DNA from: Sporosarcina ureilytica
Lineage (GTDB): Bacteria > Bacillota > Bacilli > Bacillales_A > Planococcaceae
NCBI RefSeq assembly: GCF_001753205.1
Contig: NZ_CP017560.1
Coordinates: forward strand, 2,790,001-2,854,000
Direction of reading: 5' to 3'
DNA: 64,000 nucleotides
How positions within the stretch are numbered: position 1 is the stretch's first letter; each line of letters begins with the position of its first letter. Under the pieces are notes generated by a model. The model was not told the DNA's origin. It saw nothing but the letters and a program-made list of their open reading frames with translations, and did no database searches. The translations under genes and the position numbers were made by a program. Positions 18,648 to 26,182 of the stretch are shown here, piece by piece.

Positions 18648-19236
18648 GACGCATTCCCTCAGTATCAATTGCTATTTTAATTTCTTCAGCAAACGTTTCA
18701 AATACAGGTAATATTTCATATTGTAATATATCTGCTACGAGTACTGTGTCTGTATTTTCCAATGCTTCTTCCAAAGTCCCTAATTCATTTTGCAATTCAA
18801 TAGCTGGTTCCATCACTGCATCCCAGTTTGTTGGACGTACGATTGACTGATCCACTGCTGTTATCATCGAGGCTAACCACTGTACGCCTTCAAATAATTC
18901 GATTAACCCCATCCAATTTTCTTTTGAGGGATTATGATAAAAGGCATCCGTTAGATCTGTTAGATGCGGAATTGCACGCGCTACATATTCTTCAGCCGAT
19001 AATAGTAAATCATTAACGAACTGCTTCGCCCCGATTGCGATAATCTCTAGCTCAGTAATGTCTGTTAAATGACGCAATAAATACTCCTCAGGTGCTTCCG
19101 TGATTTCTTGTCCGTCCGCTACGAGATGACTAAAGTAAAATTGATTTCCTAGTAATACATTAACTTTTTCTATAATATCTTCCATCGTTGAATTTTGTTC
19201 AACTTCAATAATTTGTTCTTGAAAAAGGAGTTTCAT
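18634..19236 (-). CDS. Conserved small protein of unknown function, first gene of the glycosylation operon
   Basis: 200 residues with the start at 19236, where a GGAGG lies six bases upstream; longer in-frame extensions lack a ribosome site. Residues about 1-68 look like a small beta-rich domain (MKLLFQEQIIEV, FYFSHLVADGQEI, LEIIAI) that could be beta-grasp-like. Residues about 75-200 are predicted helical and acidic. No enzyme motif, signal peptide or membrane span is seen. Its stop overlaps the maf start by 14 bases, so it is co-translated with the Maf and may bind Maf or flagellin. I do not recognise the family. Confidence 0.75.
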   Translation of the reverse strand: MKLLFQEQIIEVEQNSTMEDIIEKVNVLLGNQFYFSHLVADGQEITEAPEEYLLRHLTDITELEIIAIGAKQFVNDLLLSAEEYVARAIPHLTDLTDAFYHNPSKENWMGLIELFEGVQWLASMITAVDQSIVRPTNWDAVMEPAIELQNELGTLEEALENTDTVLVADILQYEILPVFETFAEEIKIAIDTEGMRHDLN

Positions 19237-19282
19237 GTTTTTCCTCCAAAGTAGTAGTATGTATAAATATATCTCACCATCT

Positions 19283-19312
19283 ATTATATCGACCATAATG
19301 TTCAAAGTTCAA
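19283..19312 (-). promoter_or_regulatory. Probable sigma-A promoter of the glycosylation operon
   Basis: On the minus strand TTGAAC (19307-19312) and TATAAT (19283-19288) are separated by 18 bases, about 45 bases upstream of the start at 19236. The -10 is a perfect consensus; the spacer is one base longer than ideal. Confidence 0.5.
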
Positions 19313-19371
19313 ACGAATCCTTCATTTAATCTAAGGGGATTCTGTATTACAATAGAATAGGAGGGATGAGG

Positions 19372-20634
19372 ATGACATTCACGATTATTGAAACAAAAAC
19401 AGTACCAACCATTCAAGTACTATCGAATAGCAGGCGCATGATTTTACATAGTAAATACAATCCGTTAAAAGAAGTTAATATTTGGTGTGATAAAGAAGCA
19501 GATGAAATTAAAGAGGATGAAGAGATTATCGTTATTGGACTTGGTGCAGGTTATCATATTCAACAACTTGCAAATCGTTATCCTACTCATAAAATTACCG
19601 TTATCGAATTTAATGATCCTTTTTTTAAATGGTTCAAACAGAGTCCATTTAATGCATCATTATCTCAAAATGATGCGATTTCAATGAAACAGTTTAGTGC
19701 TTTATCACCTACTGAAAAAAACCAAATTTTCTCTTCCATCAGTTTAACTAATTTACTGATTCATAAAAGCGGTCTTGATTTATTACCTACTGAATTTGAA
19801 GGCGTCAAAATTGCACTAGAAGATATCATTTTGCAAAAAAATTCCTTACGAAAACAACTTGGGAATTTACATTCTAATTTTGAAAAAAACAATGCATTGA
19901 ATGATAAAAGTATTTGTGATTTAAAAAATCTGTATAGCGGAAAACCGATAATTTTAGTATCTGCAGGGCCTTCTCTTGATAAGCAACTGCCTTTATTAAA
20001 GAAAATACATGATGAAAAACATTTCGTAATCGGTGCAGTTGGAACAGCCGTGAAACCACTTATTAAAGCTAAAATTACACCAGATTTTTTCATGATTATC
20101 GATCCAAATGAAGCGACCTTTGGACAATTAACGAATGTAAGTCTACCTGAAACGCCTTTATATTATTTGAGCACTGCTTATCATGATACGGTTATGTTGC
20201 ACACTGGCCCTAAACGGATTGTCTATCAACGAGGATATGAAGCTGCCGAAACACAAGCGAACGCTACGAATTCTCCCCTTATTCAAACAGGTGGATCTGT
20301 CGCAACTACCTTACTGGATTTGATGGTTTATTTGGGTGGAGAAAACATCGCTTTAATTGGCCAAGATTTAGCCTATACAGACGGAAAAAGTCACGCAAAT
20401 GCAGCATATGCTCAGATTAATATACAAGGTGCACAAAAAACGATTAATTATTTTCGGACAGGTAAAGTAGAAACAAATCGTAATTTATCACTGTATCGTA
20501 AATGGTTTGAACGATATGCCAAACAACATCATGGATTACAGTTATACAACTGTACAGAGGGAGGGGCGTATATTGAGCATTGGCAACACATTTCATTAAA
20601 AGACTTTTACAATAACTATAATGATCCTAAGTGA
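19372..20634 (+). CDS. maf: Second, shorter Maf-family (DUF115) glycosyltransferase
   Basis: 420 residues; the ATG at 19372 is seven bases after AGGAGG, whereas the ATG at 19366 is too close. It carries the same elements as the 619-residue Maf: ILHSKYNPLKE, IIVIGLGAGYHIQQL, KPIILVSAGPSLDKQLP, IIDPNEATF, TGGSVATTLLDL and IALIGQDLAYTDGKSHA. It lacks the long helical C-terminal domain. It is read divergently from the rest of the glycosylation genes and toward hag. It may use a different nonulosonic acid, a different acceptor site, or act after the first Maf. Family assignment is strong, substrate unknown. Confidence 0.82.
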   Translation: MTFTIIETKTVPTIQVLSNSRRMILHSKYNPLKEVNIWCDKEADEIKEDEEIIVIGLGAGYHIQQLANRYPTHKITVIEFNDPFFKWFKQSPFNASLSQNDAISMKQFSALSPTEKNQIFSSISLTNLLIHKSGLDLLPTEFEGVKIALEDIILQKNSLRKQLGNLHSNFEKNNALNDKSICDLKNLYSGKPIILVSAGPSLDKQLPLLKKIHDEKHFVIGAVGTAVKPLIKAKITPDFFMIIDPNEATFGQLTNVSLPETPLYYLSTAYHDTVMLHTGPKRIVYQRGYEAAETQANATNSPLIQTGGSVATTLLDLMVYLGGENIALIGQDLAYTDGKSHANAAYAQINIQGAQKTINYFRTGKVETNRNLSLYRKWFERYAKQHHGLQLYNCTEGGAYIEHWQHISLKDFYNNYNDPK

Positions 20635-20654
20635 AATTTCTTTGATGAAAAGAG

Positions 20655-20749
20655 TTAGCTGATGGGATAACCATATAAGAATGGACTTACCAGAATCAGT
20701 ATTACTAACTTTCCGATAAGTCCTTATGGTAAATTATTATGTCAGCTAA
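20655..20749. repeat. 95-base interrupted inverted repeat between maf and hag
   Basis: Outer arms TTAGCTGA and TCAGCTAA, then AACCATA-TAAG versus CTTATGGT and GGACTTA versus TAAGTCC pair around a central loop. It sits between the plus-strand maf stop and the minus-strand hag terminator. It could be a structured terminator for maf or a small non-autonomous element; no target duplication was identified. Confidence 0.5.
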
Positions 20750-20783
20750 AATCCTTCACCAAAATCATTTGATAAAAAATCAT

Positions 20784-20816
20784 AAAAACACGGCCGATTG
20801 CTCGGACCGTGTTTTT
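20784..20816 (-). terminator. Rho-independent terminator of the flagellin transcription unit
   Basis: AAAAACACGG (20784-20793) pairs with CCGTGTTTTT (20807-20816), with further pairing inside the loop. It lies just beyond the second flagellin C-terminal coding segment, so the intron and 3' exon are inside the hag transcript. It would also work on the plus strand. Confidence 0.85.
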
Positions 20817-20826
20817 ATTAGCCGTA

Positions 20827-20871
20827 TTAGCCAAGTAGTTGTAAAACTCCCTGTGGCTGTTGATTTGCTTG
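20827..20871 (-). CDS. Second flagellin C-terminal coding segment, putative 3' exon of hag
   Basis: The minus strand encodes QANQQPQGVLQLLG followed by TAA at 20827-20829. It is nearly the same as the QAQQTPQGVLQLLG that ends the hag open frame at 21198, with codon-level differences showing it is an older copy. The segment starts right after the P9 hairpin of a group I intron and in frame is preceded by TAG, so it can only be translated after splicing. Either it is the 3' exon of hag or the remains of a second flagellin gene. Confidence 0.7.
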   Translation of the reverse strand, partial: QANQQPQGVLQLLG

Positions 20872-21216
20872 CTAGCAATCTGTATCTTTCGAACACAGTA
20901 TAGACTATATCTTCATCCCGTTACTTCAGGATGCTGGGCGCTTCGAATGTTAAAATGCATAACACCCTACGGATTTCATCGCCATAGCTTTTGCCTTAGA
21001 CGGTATATCCTAGTCGTTGAACGTTCCCCACGATTTCTCGACAGAGGCTTCGCTGCTGATTGTCCAATCTCTCCATTTTTCAAACCATCACGTTTACCGT
21101 TTCCGATTCCGCTGTGGTAGAAGAGCTATAAGGATATTCCAGCAATTCACCCAGTGATGCTCTATATTATTACTAATATAGACGCCCGGTTACAACATTA
21201 CCCTAGAAGTTGCAAT
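20872..21216 (-). ncRNA. Group I (self-splicing) intron core in or directly after the flagellin gene
   Basis: On the minus strand all conserved core helices can be paired: P2 hairpin CUAUAUUA (21181-21174)/UAAUAUAG (21169-21162) with GUAA loop; P3 CUGGGUG (21154-21148)/CGCCCAG (20940-20934); P4 UUGCUG (21145-21140)/CAGCAG (21058-21053); P7 GACUA (21015-21011)/UAGUC (20907-20903); P8 CAUCC (20933-20929)/GGAUG (20918-20914); P9 CUGUGU to ACAG (20898-20880) with a GAAA loop. The sequence elements AAUUGCUGGAA, AAUCAGCAGCGAAGC, GUUCAACGACUA and AAGAUAUAGUC match the P, Q, R, S signatures. Extra stems between P7 and P3' suggest subgroup IA. No homing endonuclease is encoded. Exact splice sites are uncertain; the 5' boundary given is approximate. 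Confidence 0.85.
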
Positions 21217-22013
21217 ACTCCTTGAGGTGTTTGTTGTGCTTGAGCTAACATTGCTTGTGATGCTTGTGTTAAAATGTTGTTCTTTGTGAACTCCATCATT
21301 TCTTTCGCCATATCAACGTCACGGATACGTGATTCTGCTGCCGTTAAGTTTTCTGAAGATGCAGCAAGGTTGTTAATTGTGTGCTCTAGGCGGTTTTGGA
21401 TTGCCCCAAGTTTTGAACGTGTTGTTGATACCGCGTTAATTGCAGTATCGAGTGTTGCAATCGCACCATCGGCTGATGTTTGTCCTGAGATTTTCAAAGT
21501 GCCAATGGACAGATCACTTGCTGCCATACCGCTAATCTGTATATTAATTGACTGATTAGTATTTGCACCGATATGGAATTTTTTCCCCGTAAATCCACCA
21601 CTTAACAATGTTTGCTTGTTGAATTCTGTCCTCTTTGTAATATCATCAATTTCTGCAATTAATGCGTCCAACTCTTCTTGCATTGACTCACGGTCAATTG
21701 TACTCATGTTCGTATCGTTCGCAGATTGCACTGCTAACTCACGCATACGTTGAAGGATTGAATGTGTTTCTGTTAATGCACCTTCAGCTGTTTGAATTAA
21801 TGAAATCCCGTCTTGTGCGTTTTTCTGAGCCATGTCTAGGCCTTTAATTTGCGCACGCATTTTTTCAGAAATTGCAAGACCTGCTGCGTCGTCTCCTGCA
21901 CGGTTAATTCGTAATCCCGAAGACAGTTTTTCTAGGCTTTTACCTACGTTTGTGTTGTTAAACGCTAATTGACGATGTGTATTAAGTGCCGCAATGTTGT
22001 TGTTAATTCTCAT
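21198..22013 (-). CDS. hag: Flagellin
   Basis: 271 residues from MRINNNIAALNTHRQL; the ATG at 22011-22013 has GGAGG nine bases upstream. The N-terminal D0/D1 region (SSGLRINRAGDDAAGLAIS) and C-terminal D1/D0 region (ESRIRDVDMAKEMMEFTK, ending QTPQGVLQLLG) are complete, with a short variable centre (about 130-185), so this is a minimal flagellin with few surface sites for the Maf-dependent glycan. Transcription is by sigma-D and translation is repressed by CsrA, relieved by FliW. A group I intron core lies directly beyond the stop, and a second C-terminal coding copy follows it, so the 3' end may be produced in two forms. Confidence 0.95.
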   Translation of the reverse strand: MRINNNIAALNTHRQLAFNNTNVGKSLEKLSSGLRINRAGDDAAGLAISEKMRAQIKGLDMAQKNAQDGISLIQTAEGALTETHSILQRMRELAVQSANDTNMSTIDRESMQEELDALIAEIDDITKRTEFNKQTLLSGGFTGKKFHIGANTNQSINIQISGMAASDLSIGTLKISGQTSADGAIATLDTAINAVSTTRSKLGAIQNRLEHTINNLAASSENLTAAESRIRDVDMAKEMMEFTKNNILTQASQAMLAQAQQTPQGVLQLLG

Positions 22014-22038
22014 TGTTATTTTCCTCCTTGAGTTGTGT

Positions 22039-22060
22039 CGGTTCACGTCCTTGTGATCCG
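22039..22060 (-). promoter_or_regulatory. CsrA-binding hairpin in the hag leader
   Basis: The leader RNA reads CGGAUCAC-AAGGAC-GUGAACCG: a seven-pair stem with one A.A mismatch presenting AAGGAC in the loop, the preferred CsrA target. The second expected site is the ribosome site itself (CUCAAGGAGG), 20 bases downstream. This matches the two-site arrangement by which CsrA blocks hag translation in B. subtilis. Confidence 0.8.
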
Positions 22061-22121
22061 TTGTTTTTTTAGTAACATGAAGAAGCGCCGGCCGAACACA
22101 TTCTGCATCTTACATTACTAT

Positions 22122-22147
22122 TATCGGATAGGTTCTAAAAGTGTTTA
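22122..22147 (-). promoter_or_regulatory. Sigma-D promoter of hag
   Basis: On the minus strand TAAA (22147-22144) and CCGATAAT (ending 22121/22122) lie 15 bases apart, close to the flagellar sigma-28/sigma-D consensus, about 110 bases upstream of the hag start. The spacer is one base short of the usual N15 before GCCGATAT. The remainder of the gap to csrA (22150-22339) shows no gene. Confidence 0.75.
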
Positions 22148-22339
22148 GCTATTTTATAATCTTTTTTTCAGTTATGAAGGATTTGTGTCTTAGATGAATA
22201 TGGAGGAAAGGGGGGGAGATATAAGGTATTTTTTATATACTCAAGGTTGTAGCTTAATTGTAGTAGGTGCGCAGGTACGCGTTCAATTTTATATTAACCG
22301 GATTTAATCTTATACCTGTGCACCATATTTCCTTATACA

Positions 22340-22570
22340 TTATTTCTCATATTTTGTGTTCTTCAACTTTGTCAGGTCAATGTTATCGATAGCAAGAGCT
22401 TCTCTATTCGTCTTTGAAATAGATAAAACGAGTTCCCCTCTTAAAATATCGACTGATTTTGGCGCTTCGATGCCGATGCGTACATTATCTCCTTTAACTT
22501 CTAGGATGCGAATTTCGATGTCATCGCCGACTTTGATTGTTTCATTTTCTTTCCTTGATAACACAAGCAT
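22340..22570 (-). CDS. csrA: Carbon storage regulator CsrA, flagellin translation repressor
   Basis: 76 residues beginning MLVLSRKENETIKVGDDIEIRIL with the GIEAPKSVDILRGE region that forms the RNA-binding face. CsrA dimers bind GGA hairpins; in Bacillus the chief target is the hag leader, and such a hairpin is present at 22039-22060. It follows fliW with a three-base gap and a GGAGG ribosome site. Confidence 0.95.
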   Translation of the reverse strand: MLVLSRKENETIKVGDDIEIRILEVKGDNVRIGIEAPKSVDILRGELVLSISKTNREALAIDNIDLTKLKNTKYEK

Positions 22571-22573
22571 TGT

Positions 22574-23014
22574 TCACGCCTCCTCCTTCGTTTTTGTGTT
22601 GATTGAATGGCGCATTGAATAAATTGTGTCGTTTAAAATCATCTGTTTTGCTTGTTTGTTTTTCGTGTGGAAAATAAGAGGTGCTTGTAAATTAATTGTC
22701 GATGTTTCAAACGGCTCCTTTAGTGAGAGGACGTTTAGAACAAAGATATCTGATTGATCCTGTATTTTTAGCAAGTCAATTGTTGGCTCGTCAATTTCAA
22801 ATACGTAGTCATCTATTAGTGTAAATGGATTCGTGACGATAAAAGCAATATGTGTGCTTGTTGTTGATTGAAGCACTTGGAAAACTTCATCTCCTTCAAT
22901 AGGAAGAAGAATAAATCCTTTTTCCTCCTCAAATCCTGGTAATCCTTTTGGGAATGCCCATGTTTGTTCTTGCTCGATTTTGAGTGTACCGTGAAATTTT
23001 GTTTCGATTTGCAT
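22574..23014 (-). CDS. fliW: Flagellar assembly factor FliW
   Basis: 146 residues from MQIETKFHGTLKIE; the start at 23014 has AAAGGAGC upstream and matches the family, unlike the longer in-frame extension. Shows the family segment FPKGLPGFEEEKGFILLP and a C-terminal VNLQAPLIFHTKN-like stretch. FliW binds CsrA when not occupied by flagellin, releasing hag from repression, so FliW, CsrA and Hag form a three-node homeostasis switch; all three genes are adjacent here. Confidence 0.93.
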   Translation of the reverse strand: MQIETKFHGTLKIEQEQTWAFPKGLPGFEEEKGFILLPIEGDEVFQVLQSTTSTHIAFIVTNPFTLIDDYVFEIDEPTIDLLKIQDQSDIFVLNVLSLKEPFETSTINLQAPLIFHTKNKQAKQMILNDTIYSMRHSINTKTKEEA

Positions 23015-23057
23015 CGCGTCTTGCTCCTTTTCTATTCTAAATCGTATATTTGTAAAC

Positions 23058-23082
23058 AAAAAGACCAGCGTGAATGCCGGTC
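23058..23082 (-). terminator. Terminator between flgL and fliW
   Basis: On the minus strand GACCGGC-ATTCAC-GCTGGTC pairs completely with one G.U and is followed by TTTTTGTTT. It would reduce readthrough from the flgK-flgL operon into fliW-csrA. Confidence 0.7.
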
Positions 23083-23091
23083 ATTTGTTTA

Positions 23092-23136
23092 TTACCATTT
23101 GACGTCAATCTGAATAGACGGCTTTGGATTCACCTT
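23092..23136 (-). pseudogene. Possible C-terminal remnant of yviE
   Basis: A 14-codon stretch (VNPKPSIQIDVKW, stop at 23092) lies between flgL and fliW, exactly where B. subtilis has yviE. The peptide is too short for a firm assignment. The 143-base gap has no room for a full yviE. Confidence 0.25.
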
Positions 23137-23156
23137 CTATTCCACAGCGCTTAGCA

Positions 23157-24053
23157 TCAACGTAGGAAGTCTACAAGCGATGGCTGAATAATTCGCGCAC
23201 CGACTGATAAAGACGCGCGGTGAATCGCTTCTTCAGCAAACATTTCTGTAATTACTTTTTCGAATTCAATGTCTTCGTTTTCAGACATTCGTTTCGTTGA
23301 AGACAATTCGAGTGCCGATAAACGCGCATCCATCATCTCAACACGATTTTGTCGCCCACCGATGTCCGCGCGTTGGCTAACGACATTATCTAATTTTTCT
23401 CCAATTGCTCCAATTGCTTGGTTGTAATCTTCTTGTGTTAGATTATCTTTTTCTATTAATCCTTCGAACATTTTATCAATTTCTTGAAACATTTTAAAAC
23501 CTTGAGTGTTTACTTCTATTTTCACACCATCAAATACCTTGATTTCGATTTTTTCTTCAAAGCCAGGTAATGGCGTTTTATTTGGGTTAGTTCCTATTTC
23601 TTGCAGTTCTCCGTCTTTAAAAAGCGGTTCTCCCGTATTCGTTCCGCTGAATATATATTTTCCAGCGACTTTCGTATTTGCCAAGTCTTTGATTCGATTT
23701 TGGAGTTGTTTGAGTTCGACTTTCAAGTTCTCGCGGTCTCCATCACTTATTGAATCACTTGCACCTTGTGTAACAAGTTCATTGGTACGGTGAAGGACCT
23801 GTCCGACTTGATTTAGCGCTTCATCTGTGTTGTCCAACCAGTTATTCACTTCTCCAAGGTTTCGCTGATATTGATTTATTTTATCGACTTGCATTCGATA
23901 GGCCATCCCTTTCATGACAGCCCCGGGATCATCGGATGGACGACTCAGTTTTTTACCTGATGCAATTTGTTCTTGTAGTTTTCCCATTTTATTATAACTT
24001 GCGGATAGATTCCGAAGCATGTTATTTGAAAGCATTGATTGTGTTACGCGCAA
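23157..24053 (-). CDS. flgL: Flagellar hook-filament junction protein 3
   Basis: 298 residues with the flagellin-like N-terminus MRVTQSMLSNNMLRNL, the SGKKLSRPSDDPGAVMKG motif, and the C-terminal helical domain ending RIIQPSLVDFLR. FlgL sits between FlgK and the filament and is exported by the flagellar type III apparatus. A GGAGGAAA ribosome site precedes the ATG; it follows flgK by 32 bases. Confidence 0.94.
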   Translation of the reverse strand: MRVTQSMLSNNMLRNLSASYNKMGKLQEQIASGKKLSRPSDDPGAVMKGMAYRMQVDKINQYQRNLGEVNNWLDNTDEALNQVGQVLHRTNELVTQGASDSISDGDRENLKVELKQLQNRIKDLANTKVAGKYIFSGTNTGEPLFKDGELQEIGTNPNKTPLPGFEEKIEIKVFDGVKIEVNTQGFKMFQEIDKMFEGLIEKDNLTQEDYNQAIGAIGEKLDNVVSQRADIGGRQNRVEMMDARLSALELSSTKRMSENEDIEFEKVITEMFAEEAIHRASLSVGARIIQPSLVDFLR

Positions 24054-24085
24054 TCTATTTCCTCCTTCTACAAATTACTCCTTAC

Positions 24086-25645
24086 TTATCTACCAGCAAC
24101 ACCCATTCCGTTAATAATTTTATCGAGTGTTTCATCTATAACCGTTATCATACGTGCAGATGCATTATACGCTTGCTGGAATTTAATCATATCGGTCATT
24201 TCTTCATCAAGAGAGACAGAACTGATTGATGCACGTCGATGTTCAACTGCTCCTAATAACGTGCCTGTATTAACCATCATTCGTTCAGCTCGTTTACCAT
24301 CTTCACCAAGTTGACCGATGAGTGCCTGGTAAAATGATTGGATAGTTGAGCCACCGAGTCCATTTAGGCCATCAAATTGAAGGTCCGCAAGCGCTTGAGC
24401 ATTTTTACCGTTTCCTTCTTGTGGATTATTAAAGTCTGAATCTGAAGCCGCAAATCTGCTTGCGTCATTAAGTATTTCCTTACTGACAGAAATATTTTCG
24501 GCAGTGATTTCTGGCTGACCGTTAGAACCAAAGAAATCTGTTCCTTGGTTTCCTTTTAAATCTGTCCCTTTTTTATGAATATCATTGAATTTTTCCGCAA
24601 ATTCTTTTGCCATCTGATTCAATTCAGCAATCATGTCTGGATATGTTCCTTTTGGTCCGTTAGTACCCGTTACGCCATAAGAATTTATCAATGATTTTAA
24701 GCGTCCAGTATCTAAAAGATTATCATGACTAACGTGTTCTACATCCCCACCGCCTGCAGGTTTTATATTCAACCCAGTTAGTGGAGGGTTCGTACCATTA
24801 CCTGTAAAATTAGCCCCTATCGTTCCATGGTTTCCCTTTTCCACAAGCGTTACAGATCCACCATTATTTTTTAGTTTCACCTTCACCGTACCTTCAGCTA
24901 TATCCAACGCACGACCGCCTGATTTTTCGTACGCTACTTCAATTGGAATAAGCATAGATAGCTCATCCAATAAAACGTCCCTAGCATCGTATAAATCATT
25001 TGGCATATAGCCATTCGGTTCAACTTTTGAAATTTGGTCATTTAAGTCGGCAACTTGTTTAAGTATTGAATTGATATGACCTTGTTGTTCTTTGCCATTT
25101 TCATCTGTTTGCAATGTTAAATTTTTAATTTCTTGATTTATATTACCTTGAATTTCTTTTAGTGTTTTATCAATATAGTGAAATGAATCAGTAAGGGCGA
25201 CACCGCTTTGAATAGCAACTTTACGTGCCCCTTCGTTTTCAGGGTATACTGCTAAATCTTCTAACGACTGCCAAAACTGGCTAAGTGATTTCTGTAAGCC
25301 ATAATGTGACGGTTCATTCAGTACATCTTCCATTTGACTAATCGCCCGTGATTGTGATTCCCAGTAACCTAATTTATTCGCTTCTTGTCTAAATTGATGG
25401 TCTACGAAGGAGTCGCGAATCCGTTGAATCGAACCCGCTTCTACTCCTGTACCTAGAAAACCGGGCATTGCCCCTGAATTCATGCCAACACCTGGATAGC
25501 CGCCTGTCGGTTGCATATTAACGCGTTGGCGAGAGTAGCCATCTGTGTTCGCATTACTAATATTATGTCCTGTTGTATATAAAGCAGATTGTTGTGTATA
25601 TAATCCGCGTTTGTTCGTTTCTAGCCCCATAAAAGTCGAGCGCAT
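24086..25645 (-). CDS. flgK: Flagellar hook-associated protein 1
   Basis: 519 residues. N-terminus MRSTFMGLETNKRGLYTQQSALYTTGHNISNANTDGYSRQRV is the classic rod/hook/HAP signature, and the C-terminus ends with the coiled-coil region EEMTDMIKFQQAYNASARMITVIDETLDKIING. It caps the hook as the first junction protein. Lies 12 bases after flgN within the flagellar operon. Confidence 0.95.
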   Translation of the reverse strand: MRSTFMGLETNKRGLYTQQSALYTTGHNISNANTDGYSRQRVNMQPTGGYPGVGMNSGAMPGFLGTGVEAGSIQRIRDSFVDHQFRQEANKLGYWESQSRAISQMEDVLNEPSHYGLQKSLSQFWQSLEDLAVYPENEGARKVAIQSGVALTDSFHYIDKTLKEIQGNINQEIKNLTLQTDENGKEQQGHINSILKQVADLNDQISKVEPNGYMPNDLYDARDVLLDELSMLIPIEVAYEKSGGRALDIAEGTVKVKLKNNGGSVTLVEKGNHGTIGANFTGNGTNPPLTGLNIKPAGGGDVEHVSHDNLLDTGRLKSLINSYGVTGTNGPKGTYPDMIAELNQMAKEFAEKFNDIHKKGTDLKGNQGTDFFGSNGQPEITAENISVSKEILNDASRFAASDSDFNNPQEGNGKNAQALADLQFDGLNGLGGSTIQSFYQALIGQLGEDGKRAERMMVNTGTLLGAVEHRRASISSVSLDEEMTDMIKFQQAYNASARMITVIDETLDKIINGMGVAGR

Positions 25646-25657
25646 TTAATTTCCTCC

Positions 25658-26176
25658 TCAAGCTTGTGAGTCAAATGTTGGTCGTGATCTCGTTTCATTC
25701 TTTCCGCTGATTTCGTTTTTTGAATAAGTGACTGTTTCTTGTTGTGGTCGTACCATGTCCAGCGATAGATTCACGAATTGAAGAGATTGATAGGTTAACT
25801 TTTGGTTCAAGTCGTTTTGCCATTTCAAGTCATGAATCACATGCAGGAGACGGTCCCTCGCCTCCGTAAGGCTTTCTTCTTCACTCGTTGACTGTACCGC
25901 GCGCTCTACGTCAGATATTGTAGGGTTTTCGGATACGAAGCGTCCTTGCTTCCTCAAATAATCTACTACAGTCTGTTGTCTTTGTTGTTCAATTTGGGCG
26001 ATGGCGGCGAGATGTGCTTGTTCGTCTTTTAATAGTTGATTGAGCGCCGCCATATCGCCGTCTTTAATTAGCGCTGTCTTTTCATGCGCAAGGCTTAATA
26101 AACTCGTATGCATTTTTTCTAAATTATTAAGCGTCGCCAGTATTGGTTGAATCGACATGTTGTCAGCTACTTTCAT
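25658..26176 (-). CDS. flgN: Flagellar export chaperone FlgN
   Basis: 172 residues, almost entirely helical (NNLEKMHTSLLSLAHEKTALIKDGDMAALNQLLKDE), consistent with FlgN, the cytoplasmic chaperone for FlgK and FlgL. The start is uncertain: ATG at 26176 or the later in-frame ATG giving MSIQPILATL; neither has a strong ribosome site. It follows flgM by six bases and precedes flgK by 12. Confidence 0.88.
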   Translation of the reverse strand: MKVADNMSIQPILATLNNLEKMHTSLLSLAHEKTALIKDGDMAALNQLLKDEQAHLAAIAQIEQQRQQTVVDYLRKQGRFVSENPTISDVERAVQSTSEEESLTEARDRLLHVIHDLKWQNDLNQKLTYQSLQFVNLSLDMVRPQQETVTYSKNEISGKNETRSRPTFDSQA

Positions 26177-26182
26177 TCATAA

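Noticed and set aside
20860..21120. 86-codon plus-strand reading frame across the intron
   Set aside because: It is a shadow of the structured intron RNA on the other strand, with no ribosome site and no recognisable protein.
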